A program made the position numbers and the translations under genes. A stretch of DNA of 64,000 nucleotides from Apus apus (taxonomy: Eukaryota > Chordata > Aves > Apodiformes > Apodidae). This document shows positions 11,661 to 42,496 of the stretch, one piece after another (positions within the stretch are counted from its first letter, which is position 1; every line of letters begins with the position of its first letter). The notes under the pieces are model-generated. The model was not told where the DNA came from. It did no database searches and saw nothing but the letters and a program-made list of their open reading frames with translations. The DNA lies in contig NC_067301.1 of the NCBI RefSeq assembly GCF_020740795.1, forward strand, positions 4,030,001 through 4,094,000. The letters run 5' to 3'.

Positions 11661-14600
11661 GTGCCCCCGGGGCTGGTGGCATGCCTGGCCTCCGTGTCTC
11701 GGTCCTGCGGGTGTCTCTGCGCCTTTTGCGGCAGATCCTAATCGCTGCTTGGGCTGCTTTCACAAACGGTGTTCTCCTCAAGAAAAAGCACTTCTCTTGT
11801 ACAAAAACTGGGAATTTTGAGACTTGGCAATCTGCTGGTTGGGTGTAGGTTTTAGGGGCGTTGAGTTGGCTGTAGATTTTAGCTGCTTTGGGGGGTCAGC
11901 TCTTGAAGCCTTATACCCCTCCGCAGGAATAGAAGCCCTGGCAGCAGCACTCCTCTCGGTTTCCAAGGCAGTGATGGCAGCAATCTTTATCTTCCGGCCA
12001 GGAATGGGACAGTAATCACTCATGTCACTTGCTGACCAACTCCACGGGGTGCCTCGTTCTCTTAGGATTTCTGCCCAAGCTTCACCTGGTTGGTTTGGCA
12101 CTCGATACCTTGTCACTTCGGTTGTCACTGGAGAACTGTGTATGCTTGGCAACATCTCTCCATCCATTCCCTCTTTGGCATTTGAGTCATGCTGCCTAGG
12201 TTATTTGGTAACAGTGGTGTGTGTTTCCACTACGAATTAGCTTTGGAGTGTGTGCTTTGGCAGGGTATCAGGAAGTCCTTTCAGAGCTCTCTGAAGAGAG
12301 TCTCTCAACACCTAAACGTGGTGTGCTAACACCTAAACAGGTTGGAGATGGGAACCTGAAAGTAAAGAAAGTTGAATGTGGTGGTGGTTCATTAGAAATG
12401 TATGGCTGATTTCTTGTTTTCACCCACAAGGTACATTTGGGTTTCTGGTATTGTCCACTCATGGGAGCCGTTGAAAAAGATTAATTTCAGGAACCTCTTC
12501 AGCTAGAAGCTTTCAGTTATCACAACTTCCTTCAACTCCCAGGCTATGCCCATGTTAGCAATAATAGATCCCAAAGCAATTTGACAGCATTTAAGAATTG
12601 CAATATCCTTTGTGAGATATACTTGTGTATATGAGAAAACTGAAGCATGGAGGAGTTGGTTGTTTGAAGTCAGGCATCAAACAATTGTCAGGGCTGGGAA
12701 TGGAACTTTACAGGTTGTCAGTTTTCAAGCTCTTGCTATAACCACTAAATACAGTTTCCTACTAGATGCTTCCTCAAACAATACTGAAAGTGTAGTTGAT
12801 TGACTGTGAACTTGCCTAAAAACCTGTTTGAAAGTTTCCACCAGAGGAAAGTTCTTGAGGCCTTCTGTCAGATGCTTTTCTTACTCCCTGAAGTGCTTCT
12901 TCCTCTCCTTCAGTGATACAGTTTTGCTTCCAGAACAAGGTATGGCTTTACATTTCAATTTCTCTCAAGTTGCTTTACCTGATCTCCTCTTTCCCTCCCT
13001 CTAGCTATTACTTGTGGTTGGATCTAAGGTCCAGCTGGGCTTGAATGCTGATGTATCAACTCTGATGCTCTTTTTCAAGTTGCTCTGGTGCTAGGAGCCC
13101 CACAGGACTGCACCCTGTTTTTATCACCATGTGTACATTCTGTTTTCCTATCTCTTTCCTTGCTGACAACCCCTTTCATCATCAACCCTGCACACAAACA
13201 AGGTTAGCTCCAGTTCAGATTGCATTAGTGTAGTTCTGCTTCCCATTACTTTTCTCTGCGAGCCTGTTTTATGGGAGTGTGCATATGTAAGGTGGATATT
13301 GAGCAATATGAGTGCACAAAGTAAAGGAGTCTTTATTTGATAGAGGGAAGGGGACAAGCCAAGGGATTTTTTGGATCCAGTGGTTGTTGAAAGCCTGATC
13401 CTTGTAGTCTCTACACAGCTAAACCACTTCCTTGGAAGGTGGAAAAAATCTGTGATTCTCTGCTGACATTTTGATTAATGGAATATGCTGGTTTGGGTAC
13501 ATAAATACTGGTTTATATAAATTTTAGAGGCCTTAAAAGTTAGGTGTGTGCATTTTCATCCCTTGCCCAGTTACTCTGGGCAGATTCCATTGTACATCTA
13601 CCTCAGCCTAATGGTTTGTGTAAGCAAAGTAGGGAGAAAAGGTGGTTAATCAGGGGCTTAGATATCTCTAATAAAAGGCATTATCAAAACAATGTAACTA
13701 TGTGTCCACTCTGTAGAGTTGGATGAACAATGAGCTACTGTTGAGAGAGTGAATGGATTAGTGCAGGGAATTGTGTGGCGGGATATAAGGGATCAATAAA
13801 AACAGGAGCTGATAATATCCAAAAACTTTGATTTTTGTATTTGGTAGAAATAAAGGTCTTATTACAGTAAACCAAACAAAGGAGATTAGAATATTCTAAA
13901 CTAGGGTTTAAGGAAATGATCCCTGAAGATATAAAAGCATTAATTTTATATATTTTTTAGAGGTTGTTCAATACTTGAATGCTTTTCCACAGCTTTTCAA
14001 GGGGTCCTGTTTTTTTCCTTACTAGTTTGTGGGCCGAGTTCAGCCAGCCAGCCCTGCAAGGGGGGGGTCCCTCTACAAGACTCCTACCTACACTCACAGT
14101 TTGACTTGCCTGTGTGTCTCTGAGGCATGTGTTCCTGCTACAGGAGTTCTTCCAGCCTGTTCTTGGACGGGAATTTTACAGTCTGTCAATGCTCAAGTGA
14201 CTTGCCCGCAGTGTACAGTGAAGTTGTTTTCCCTATGGCCCCCACCAAAAAAGCAAGCCCAAGCTTAAAACACCCTCAGAACACTCACTGAAATGGGTCT
14301 GGATCTTTGAAAGCTTCAGGTTGGTCCAGATCTGCCAAGTGTATTGATGGTGCAGTAAAGACATGCCAAGCATGTGCATACACAAAAATTCCCGTGGTCT
14401 CCTCCCCTAGCTAAGCTGATGCCTGCAATGACAGTGGCTTCCTGCTGGCTCCCACACAAGACTCATCACTTGTGAGCTCTGTGCCACTCATTTCTTATAA
14501 ACGAAAGATATTTTTGTAGTCCTGGGGTTTAGTAATTTTGTAATCTGCTTGTGGGCGTTTGAGCTTCCGTGTCTGTCTAACGCTGCAGCCTCACAGGGGT

Positions 14601-17490
14601 TTGTGGAACACTACTCCATGTGTGATCTTGCTGGCTGCCTTTGTTTTTTTTTTACTTTTTTCTCTCAATAGCAGTTGTGTAAACACCGGAGCTGTGGCTT
14701 ATAAACTTCATCAGAGGAGATTTGTGTTAGTGTGTTTTATGTGTGTTATATGGTTGTCTGTTCTGCTTCTCAGCCCCTGAGGTGCCAAATGCCATGTGCA
14801 TCCTGTCCCTCTTGATTTGTCTGGCATTCTTGGAGTTGGAAGGCAGCAGTGTACCTGCCTTGCACTTGAACTAAGAGTTTGAGAGCTGTGGGAGATGTGC
14901 TGCTGGGGGAGCAAAAGTATTATAGGAAGATGTAGGTGGGGGAATGTGGAAGTATTCTAGCAAGATGTTTTTGAGTGTATTTCAGTAGGAGGAGTGAGGA
15001 CTGGAGGTGTTTCATGGTAGGAAGTGGGTGGCTATAGCTCAGTGTTGATAAGCAGGGGTCTTTGATAGCCTGTGTGCCTGCTTGAGGTTGGTTCTGTGGG
15101 TTTGCATCCCGCTGAAACACAAACTTCTGTCTCATCCTTGCTTGCCTTAGCTTTGAGAGATACACAAGTTGTGCAGTAATGTAATTGCTGTGAAGAGTGT
15201 GTTGATTAAATTGAACCTCAGGCTACCAGATAAACAGGTCAGAACCCTACCGTAGCTTGGGACTTTTAACAATAATCTGTCTGTCCACCAAGATGAAAGT
15301 CTGAGATAACATTGGGGCTTTTAAAAATTGACAGCTGCAATGGGGAATCCTAGTTTTAAAGCCTGCTGCAGTGAAAGGCAGAGCATATCTCAAACAACCC
15401 CAGTAGCATAAACTCTGACAAAAAGGAGTGATGCTGCATTTGGCTCTTCACAATGGCAAAGTGACCCAGAGAAAAGGGAATTGCACTTTTGCTCATGAGG
15501 TCAAGGTAGGGCAAACAAGATTACCGCCTGGAGAACTCTGTGCCAGTTTCCCAAGGCAAAAGGGAAGGTCAGAGTAGGGTGATACAGGAATACTAATCTA
15601 TGCAGAGCTTGTGTCTTGTAAAACTGTCCCACTGGATCAGATCTAAGGTCGAGCTAGTCCAGCATTCTGAATTTAGCAATAGGAATGGGAGAGACTTGGT
15701 AAACAAAGCATTAGAGACAGTGCAAGTTCAGAGTTACTTTTCCTTTGGCATATCCCCTCCAGGTTCTATTGGATAAATACCTCTACATTGTGAGATAACC
15801 AGTGAGTTTGGACAGACAAGTTATTGAGCAACTTGAACTTGACACTGTAGAACTAATAACTTAGACAAGCTACTTCATATGTAATGGGATGTGGCATCAG
15901 ATAGAAATCCTGGGCAGAAGGAAGCCGTTCAGCCATTGCTGTCTTCTGCCTCTGCTGGTCTGTAGAGTTGTGATAATTTGCTACTTGTGTTGCAATTGGG
16001 AAAGGCTGAGGTAGCAGATGTTCTAGAAACTTGCTGGTTTTATTGTTAATGAGCAGAAGATGAGGCAAGCTTGTTTTGCTTTACTCAAACTTGTAAACCT
16101 TGCCTCCTCCCCCTTTTACTTCCCTCCCTCTCGAGGCACATGGGTGGTTTTGTGGTCTTTTTATCCGGTCTCTGTGTGATACAGCCTGTGCGCTGAGGAA
16201 GCAGGACAGATAAACCATAGCTCACATTTCTGGGAATCCTTACCTCACTGCTGATGGGGAAGTGTTGTACTCCCAGGCACTGACAGATAAGATGCTGGGC
16301 TGGTTGTCATAAGGAACCATAGGGCTGGCTCACAAGAAGCTGCCAGCAGGACTTCACTATTTGGGAAACCTGAATCTTCAGCAGCATGTTGCTCAGTTTC
16401 TTTCTAAGTTTGTACACTGACAGCTACAAAGCCATGCTTTGAGTTGTGAATGAGCGACTTTTGTACTGGTTTCATGGGCTGAGGGTAAGTGACTCCATTA
16501 GAAATGCTCAGGGCACATGCAAGACTGAATTTAGAACCAGCAAAGAGTCAGCCTGGCAGGAGGCTGAAGCCTTGGTTTGCCCAGCAGCTGCAAGCCATGG
16601 CTATGTGAGCATCCTCCATGCTGTCCTACTGGCATGTGTCTCTGCTGACCTGGTGGAAGAACTGTGGTAAGAGGGAATTCAGGAGAGCTGGTACTCTTGA
16701 CTTTGGTATTAATTGTCTTTAAGAAGGAAACTACAGCGGGCTTCTGCTGAATGCCTTTTGGTTTAGCTGTTCATGTGTGCACTTACCCTGTACAAACAGC
16801 GATCTGTATCTCATAGCATTCAGATTATTTTTCTCCTATTGGCATTTTTTGAATGTACTGAGAATAAAGTGTAGAGCCCTGCCAAGTGAAAGGCTGCAGA
16901 TGGAATTAACAAATCTATTATGACTGCCTCAGCCTTACATTTCATTTTTCCTGTAATTGTAGAGGGAGGATCTACAGTGGAGTGTTACTTGTTTTGTGTA
17001 TAAAAATGCATGCATATTCAGAACCAGCAATACCTCTTTCTCCCTTCTGCAGACTGGAACTGACCTCTGGAAAAACGAAGTGCATCTTGGAGCATGTGGC
17101 CTGAGGATTGCCTCACAAAGCCAGGGGTAGGGACTCATTGTTTCTCTTGGCTGCTTGGTCTTAGATGAGCAATCAGAACAAGTGCCTTTGCTCTCAAGTG
17201 AAGATAATTACTTAATTTCTTGGTCAAATACATATGTAGATGTTAATCCCAGCCTAGAAGATAATAAGGAGGGATTGTACAGAGGCAAATTCTATAGCAA
17301 GAATGGCTTTGTGGCTTGAAGGTACTGGGCTGGAAATTTGACTAAGGTGCATCTTCTTCTGAGCTGTGAAGATGTGCTCACCTTCCTTTCTTTGGGTGCT
17401 TTTGCACATTAACTTTCTACAGAGCCCAGCACAGATCTGAGGAGATAATATGTAGTCAACAGCAACAGACTTTTTTCCCTTTTCTTGCAG
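11481..17490 (+). other. PIK3CD: PIK3CD 5' UTR intron
   Basis: This six-kilobase stretch lies between the presumed first-exon donor and the acceptor 'tttcttgcag' before 17491. It holds a G-run cluster at 11495-11518, an unusual antisense open frame at 11778-12167 that I do not recognise, and one copy (around 15633) of a short motif shared with another intron. No convincing coding exon was found. Confidence 0.55.
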
Positions 17491-17513
17491 GTGGTAGCTA
17501 AGAAGTGAGCAGG

Positions 17514-35697
<18,184 letters not shown>

Positions 35698-38600
35698 AGC
35701 AACATCAGCCTGCACACCTACTCCAGGAGAATGTCATACCTGCACTGAGGCCAGCAGTTGCAGACAGGTTTTTAAAGCCTGATGAATGTTGCCATGTTGA
35801 AGATCCAGAGCTCAGACATTTCTGCATGGCTGAAAAATGGACTCTGATCAGCCACGTACTCATGTCTGCTGTAGAACTTTGGGGGCCAAGGGAGAGACAT
35901 GAGGCAATAAAATTACTGTGTCTACAGTGAGAGGTAGGTAGATGTACTGTATCCTTAAAAACTTGTTCAGCTTCAAATACATCTTCTAATGGAAGAGTTC
36001 AGGCAGTTGTAACATCCTTCCAGTGTGTTAATGTGACTGTTTCTATTGGAAATTCAGCTGAACACTGAGAATCTGTAGCTCTTATACTATAGCCCATCTT
36101 CTAGGTCCCCACCATTACAGCTCAGAGACATTAACTTCACCACATGCTTGCTCCTCCTGCCCTGTTTCAGTGTCCACCGAGGCAGGTCACCTTAAGTCAC
36201 CACTGGAGCTGGCTTGGACAAGCTGTTCTACTCTGCACTGTGACAGGTAGAAGTATCCAGGCTGTCATGTTGCTTTCTCTCTGCTACGGAGGCCAAAGTG
36301 TTCTGAAACTGAATTGGAACCCATCTATTGATGTCAAAAAAACTGATGCCACCCTGGCCAACGGGTTAGCTATTTTTGTTTGCTTTCCTAAGCCAGACTT
36401 CAGTTGAGCCTCAAGCAATTCCTGGGTTTCTGTGTTTATTCTGGTTTTAAGCCTGAAAACAGTAATACTGCCTTTTCAAAACTGGCCTGTAGTGTTGGTT
36501 GCTACACATACCTCCTGCTGGGGTACGTTGGAGCTGGTGTGCCACCTGGTTTCCCTGGAATCCCTGCAGGCAGGGCACTAGCCCACACCTGTCCAATCAC
36601 TGGGATAAAACATGGTAATTCCAGTGTCAGCTGGGACAGGTGTTGTTGTTCTTTGTCCAAACTGGCCAGTCTGGCTTCCCAGGTAAGAGCAGAGGAGTGC
36701 TGGAGGAGGGGGTTTAACACTGAAATACTTAGAGCAAGTTGTGGCTCAAGGTTCATCTTCTTACAAATGTGTTTCCTCATCCTTTCCCCGCATTTCCTCC
36801 TCCTGACCATGGTACATGGCTCCTTGCCTGTGACCAGAGCTGGTGTGCACAGCTTGTGTCTGGGGGGGTCAGCCAAAGCAAGCTGTGGTCACTGTGCTGG
36901 TACCTCAGCCAGAAATAAGTGCTCAGCCTCCTCCTGCTCCCCCTGTCTCCTTTCCCAGCAGAGTGTCCCATCTCCCACATGGTGCTGTAATGAATGGCAT
37001 GTTTCTCCTCAAGTGTTGTATTTGTGTCCAGCTGGTGTCCTCACCTGGTGAGCAGGTCTGAGCACTGCTGTTGTGTGGGGACAGCTGCTCAGGAGTCACT
37101 GCTCTGTGCCCCACATGAGCATAGGCTGCAGCCTGTGTGTCCTGCTGGAAGACAGCTGGAGTAGCATGGTCAGTACCTTCTCCCTTTAGGTGGTTCCTGG
37201 GGTGCTTCCTTCCAGTTCCCCACCATCAGGGTCCATTGGAGGTGCTGTCATTCCTGCCTTTTAAAGAACAGTATAGGCTGATTTTTTAAGACAACCCTGA
37301 AGCTGAAGCCTGTATTTGATTTGTATGCACTTAACAAGGATGAGCAATTTTCTTTTGTTCATACAACTAGTTATCTGGGGTTTTTTTTTTAAGCTTTCTT
37401 ACTTATTCATGTAGGTGAAAAAAAATCCAGGCATCCTATCCCGTTTCTCAAGTCTCAAGAGATGCAGGTATTGTCAAATGATGGACTGTTCTCATGGAAA
37501 TTTAGCTTTTATGTTGGTTTAAGACTCCCACAAAACCAGCAAGTTTAGGACAGAAACTGAACTAGCCTGTTTATTCTTAATAGACATTCCCTGTCATGGG
37601 GTAAGTTTGAGTTGATGGTGGTTTTGCATCCAGCACACAGGTCAAACTCATTCCTGACTTTAATACTTTAAAAGAAAGCTGCCCAATACTGGCTGCTTAA
37701 GTCCACCTCTTTGGTTTGTTTGGTTTTTGTTTTTTAAAGGACAAGTTCAAATATCTTTGTTCTTCATCAGCTGCACAGCTAAGTTAACCCTGCCTTAAAA
37801 AAAAGGAATTTCTACCCTAAGTAGGAATGAGTACCAGGAGGCAATGCTGGGTTTGGTCAGTGGATGGAATATGAAACACCTTTAATAACCCCTTCCCTCA
37901 TCACCTTTACACACAAAACAGATGCTAGCAGAGTATGATTTAGTGTTACACTGTTGCTAATTTAAATTCTGATATAAAGTACTTAGTGTTTCTCTCCCTA
38001 AGATGTTATGCTATGAAGTCTATCCTGCACTGTTCTGTACATAGTAATGTAAACCAGGTTGTCTCTCGTAGACCACCAGTTACCAGAAGCAGCAATGAGA
38101 CCGAAAACTCATTTTAACTTTCTATAACCCTGGGGATCCCCTTTTTCTACACACCTTTCAAATGATACTGTATGTGGTGACTGGAATATTTGAAGGCAGA
38201 ATGGCATCTGCCCTCTCAAGTGAGCAAAACTACTCGTTAACACATTACTCAGTAACAGTTCCTCAACATCTTGTTTAAAAGTAATATTGAAAGTATTTTG
38301 CAGCAAGTAATGATTTTTGCTGTACTTTCTGTTACAGACACTTAGTTAGCTAGCACTGAGAGCTGCCTTCAGCCTTCCCATCTCTGCAGCTGCCTGAAAC
38401 AGTAGGAAGCAAAGAGCAGGGAAATGTGTGCAGACCTGCAGGAAACCAACCACCTCCCCTGGAGCTCTGGAACTGCTGCTGCTTCTAGAGGTTAGACTAA
38501 AAAAAAATCTTCCTGTAGCCTTGAGTCTAGAATATTACTCTTGGTTCTCTTGAGCTAAACAGCAGACAGTGGTCTCAGATTTCAAATTAAGTCTTAAAAC

Positions 38601-39900
38601 ACTGGATCCATATTTGCAATTAGAAGTGTAGCATTATGAAACTGAACTGGTCAACAAATTATGAGTATAAACCACCAGAGATATTTTTTTAAGCTGTTTT
38701 AAGATTAATTATAAAGAAGTGTTTCCTTTTCTGTGCCAGATGACACAACCTCATGCTGGGCTGCCAGGGTGCTGGGTGGCACAATTTAAATTGAAACCCA
38801 ACACTCAAACTAGCAGTAACACTCCAACATACTCAACAGGCATTAAAAGAAAATACTGCAGAATTTAGATTCCTTATTAAACTCTCAGTGGCTCATCCAT
38901 CCTTGGGGAAGGGAAGAAGCATTAGTCCTGTACATGTAAAAGCAATTCCTTTTCATGATCCAGGATCCTGCTCTGTTGCATGGCAGCAAGGCACTTACCT
39001 GCCAGCTCCTTTGTCCCCCTTAGGTCCTGGTCTGCAGGTACTTGCTCCAGCACCTCATCCCTCCAGCTGTTGTTTTGGCAGTTTTACCAGAAAAAGGCAG
39101 CCCCTGATCAGGTTTACAGAGGTACAAAGCAGCAGTGGTTCATGGCATCTGTCCTTCAGTTTTAGAAGTGCAATAAAATAAAGTCATATCTGCTTAAGTT
39201 GCAGGAACTGAGCAATTCCAAAGGTGTTTCTCAGTCCAGCAGTTTTAGAGAGAGGTTGCTTAGTCTAGAAAACTGACTTACCTACAAGAAGTCAAAATGT
39301 GTGTGAGTCAAGTGGATTTTCTTCCTTGCACACCACTGGAACAGCACCTTGAATGGAAACTGTGATGGCTAAACGAGGTCAGCAAAGACCCTTTGATTCC
39401 AAATTTACAAAGCAGCAGCTCACGTGATAGTTGCCAGCAAACTGAATTGTACTGAAGAGTGGAACTTAAATAATTTTCAAAAATATGACATTTCACTATA
39501 AGTAAGTAGCTTCTGGTTTTACAAATGTGCTCGTGATACCCCTTTCTATTTATTTAGAGATGGTTCTGTGATTATTTTTTTTAACTCTGTACAAACTGAT
39601 TATGCTTATTCTGTTGCCTTTGAAAAAAGAAGTATTTTTTTAAGCCAAACCATGGTTCTGTAAGAGAATGTTTGTGTTTAACTTTTCAGTTGCTTTAGGT
39701 ACATGGTTTTTAAGTGTTAAAAAAAAAAAAGCTGGAGAAATGGTGCCCAGATACTGCCAAAGTCTTCCTGTGCTTGAGATCAAAAACAGACTAAAAAACT
39801 TTTACTGCCCCCACACATAAAAATTACCACACAGTTCATGTAACTTGATTCAACTTTGTTCCATTCAGTAAGAAATAAATGCCAACAACCTCCTTTAGAA
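35698..39900 (+). other. PIK3CD: PIK3CD 3' UTR and convergent interval
   Basis: The stretch from the PIK3CD stop to the facing CLSTN1 3' end contains no convincing coding exon on either strand. A first poly(A) signal lies at 35906-35911. Two overlapping AATAAA hexamers lie at 39172-39182 and another at 39874-39879. Human PIK3CD has a roughly 2-kb 3' UTR, so a long form that uses a distal signal is possible. Which signals are used cannot be told from sequence alone. Confidence 0.6.
35906..35911 (+). terminator. PIK3CD: Proximal poly(A) signal of PIK3CD
   Basis: This is an AATAAA hexamer about 210 bases after the stop codon ('gaggcaataaaattactgtg'), followed by a GT-containing stretch ('ctgtgtctacagtgag'). 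It is the first canonical signal after the coding region and would give a short 3' UTR. Confidence 0.6.
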
Positions 39901-42301
39901 CCAGAAATTTATTGTAGCTTATAGACTTTCCAAACTGACCTGTTACCAATATACACATCTGAAAAGTTATACCCACAGTGGCTACAAACTGCATCAGGAC
40001 GTTTACAACCTCTCAGTATTACCATAAAGTCATGATCAGTTTTGGTCTAAAATACAGCAGCTACAGCAACAGTATATGGAAGGATAAGTCTTCTACACAT
40101 GAACACAGGACAACTGTCAGACATAAGTTAAAAGTTTCCCAGTTTACTTAAAACTAGCAGTTATATTACCACGTTAAGTAGTCAAAACCATTTCCCCATT
40201 TTAGAAATCTAAAATTTTACATAAAAAAACAACCCCCAGACTGGTAAGCGAGTTGTGTGGGTTCTCCTCCCTGCTTCCAGGTCCACCTACTATTGTAAAA
40301 GGCACTCTGCAGTCAAGCCTACCCCAGGTCAAACCCACCATTAGGCCCCATCACACACATCACCAGGTGAGAATAGGTCTGCTCCCAAAATAAAAACTAT
40401 AGGAACCATCGGATCAATCCTTTTATCTCTTGGAATTATGACCCTTTATCTCCCACCCTCTGGTTTGCTTGGAGCTCCTCCAGCACACTGGCCCAGTGCA
40501 AGTTCCCTGCTTTGTCCTGACACCACTGACCAGCCTGCCCTGAGCCCTGTCCTCCCTGCTCAGACCAAGGCAGATGAGCAAAAAACTGAAACTTTGCTTA
40601 CCGTGCTGAGGAGTGAGGAGAGTCCTAGTCTCCTGTTACAAGCAACACAAGTTACTCTTTTTTTAATCCACCTCCAAACGTAAAAATCAAGTCAGCAGAT
40701 AGTCATTATTCAAGGCTCTGCATAAGACCAAGGAAAGGTAAATAAACAAGACCTGCCTTACAAAAAACTAGCACTCTCCACCATGGGGTCATAACTTACT
40801 TTTCGTACCTTTCAGCTATTTCTTAAGAAAAGTCCGTTGCAATTCCAAGTTACAATTTTGATCAGGAACAATCAAAATCATCTTGACTTGGAATATTATT
40901 AATGTGATTCCCAAGGTTTTTCTGGTTGGATGATTTATGCTATAGTTTTTCACCAGCAGGAAAACACAATTACTAAGTGTAAACAAAAGGCATAATACAC
41001 CAACAGTCCAAGTTACTGTACAAGGGGCTACAGGGAATGAGCAGGAGTGTGTGTAACAGAAAAGGTATCAGCTGTGCCCCAAACCCTCCCACTACCACAT
41101 TAGAAAAACTGAACAGCCAAAAAAAAGAAACAACAAACACAACCCCAGATACCTCTCTATGGAGACTGGTGGCCAAGGTGCACAGGTCTCAGGCTTTCCA
41201 GCTTCAGTTCTCAATGTCACAATCAATCAAATAAATGAATAATCCAAATGTCAGCAGTAGAACAGATCATCACTGTTCAGGCAGCCTCACTGTCCTGCAC
41301 AGGAGCTGCAGCAACACCACAGCCCCAGCACACTCACTGCCCACTGGCCACGTAGTGTTTGTTCCCAATAACTTAAAAGCCCTTATGCCAAGACTTAATT
41401 GGAGCAAGAAAAACAACTGTATTGCACAGGGCAGCTGAACCTCTGCTGAGGTTCCTAAAGCCTTTACGATTTCTCACAAGCTTGTCTGTTCCCTCTGCAA
41501 AAATACAGATTAAAAGAAAATAAAAGAAAAAACAGAGTGGGGCATGAGCAAACATGGCAGTCAAGGCCAAGGACACTGGATCACTGAAACATCTACACTA
41601 GAGAACTGTGCCCGTGCTCCTGCTGCAGTACTATGAGACTTGTAATATTTCATGCTGCATGATTTTTTTTTTTACTTTTAGCATGTTTTAAACCCCCATC
41701 CCTGTTTTCACTACCACAAATGACATAATTACATAATTCCAATATATTTACAAAATATTAAAAAGTCTGTTAATCTTCTACATATTAACCTCATTCTGTC
41801 ACTTTACACATGCACTAATTTTGGGGAAAAAAAAAAAGTTAAATCAAGAGGCTGAAATGAGCAGCTTGACCCTTTGTCAACAAGCAATCTTTGCATCTTT
41901 TAGAAAGAGAAAAAGGAACAAAGCCAAGTTTGTTTCACTGAGCAAAAAAAAAAAAAGACAGTTCAGAAATTCATGTGCAATGGCTACAGATCTGTAGAGT
42001 CACTGAGCTGAGATGACATGAAGATAAAAGTGCAAGGTGGGTCCTCACAGAGCGTAAAAAAAAATATATCCAGTCACTGAGGCATGGCTGAAGGAAAAGA
42101 GGTGCTAACTACAGCTCTAGAAACAGCATCAGAACTAGCTGACAAACACAAACACGGGGTGGCTGTGGGTTCAACCTACTGGCCAGAATGACTCTTTTTT
42201 TTGATATTTTTTTTTTAAACACCATGAATCCTTGGTAACAATGGAGTGTGCGACAGTGGAGTCTTCTAGAGCAGAAACAAAGACAAAGGGAACAGTTGGA
42301 A
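39890..42301 (-). other. CLSTN1: CLSTN1 3' UTR
   Basis: This is the untranslated end of CLSTN1, from its stop codon (42302-42304) to the probable cleavage site. It is A/T-rich with several homopolymer runs and contains no internal coding frame of note. Open frames seen in it on the plus strand are short and unrecognisable. Confidence 0.6.
39908..39913 (-). terminator. CLSTN1: Probable poly(A) signal of CLSTN1
   Basis: TTTATT on the plus strand is AATAAA on the minus strand. It lies 2.4 kb downstream of the CLSTN1 stop codon, a plausible 3' UTR length for this gene. Cleavage would fall near 39885-39898. The assignment rests on the hexamer and position only. Confidence 0.5.
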
Positions 42302-42496
42302 TCAATAACTGAGGGTAGAGTCATCCCATTCCAGCTGTTGCTGTCTGTTAACATTCTGTTGGTCCTCCTCCTGCTCTCCCTCTTCCTCCTCACTACTTTC
42401 AGACTCTGCACTCGTGATGTCATCTTCTTCTCCATCCTCACTTTCTTCTTCCTCTTCCTCCTCTTCCTCCTCACTGCTATGTTGATCCTCATAAGT
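42302..42496 (-). CDS. CLSTN1: CLSTN1 last coding exon: acidic tail and second kinesin motif
   Basis: The exon encodes 64 residues and a TGA stop at 42302-42304. After TYEDQHSS comes a long glutamate/aspartate run interrupted by SEDGEEDD and ITSAESESS. It ends with the second W-acidic motif LEWDDSTLSY at the C terminus (42305-42334). The tail matches human CLSTN1 closely; the part just before RQQQLEWDD is more variable. Confidence 0.96.
   Translation of the reverse strand, partial: TYEDQHSSEEEEEEEEEESEDGEEDDITSAESESSEEEEGEQEEDQQNVNRQQQLEWDDSTLSY

Noticed and set aside
11211..11781. Overlapping open frames on both strands across the CpG island, up to 173 codons
   Set aside because: They are Ala/Gly/Pro/Arg-rich translations of GC-rich promoter DNA, open in several frames at once because stop codons are rare there.
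42109..42492. 127-codon minus-strand frame with Lys/Arg-rich start
   Set aside because: It reads the CLSTN1 acidic-tail exon in the wrong frame; the real frame gives the known acidic C terminus ending LSY.
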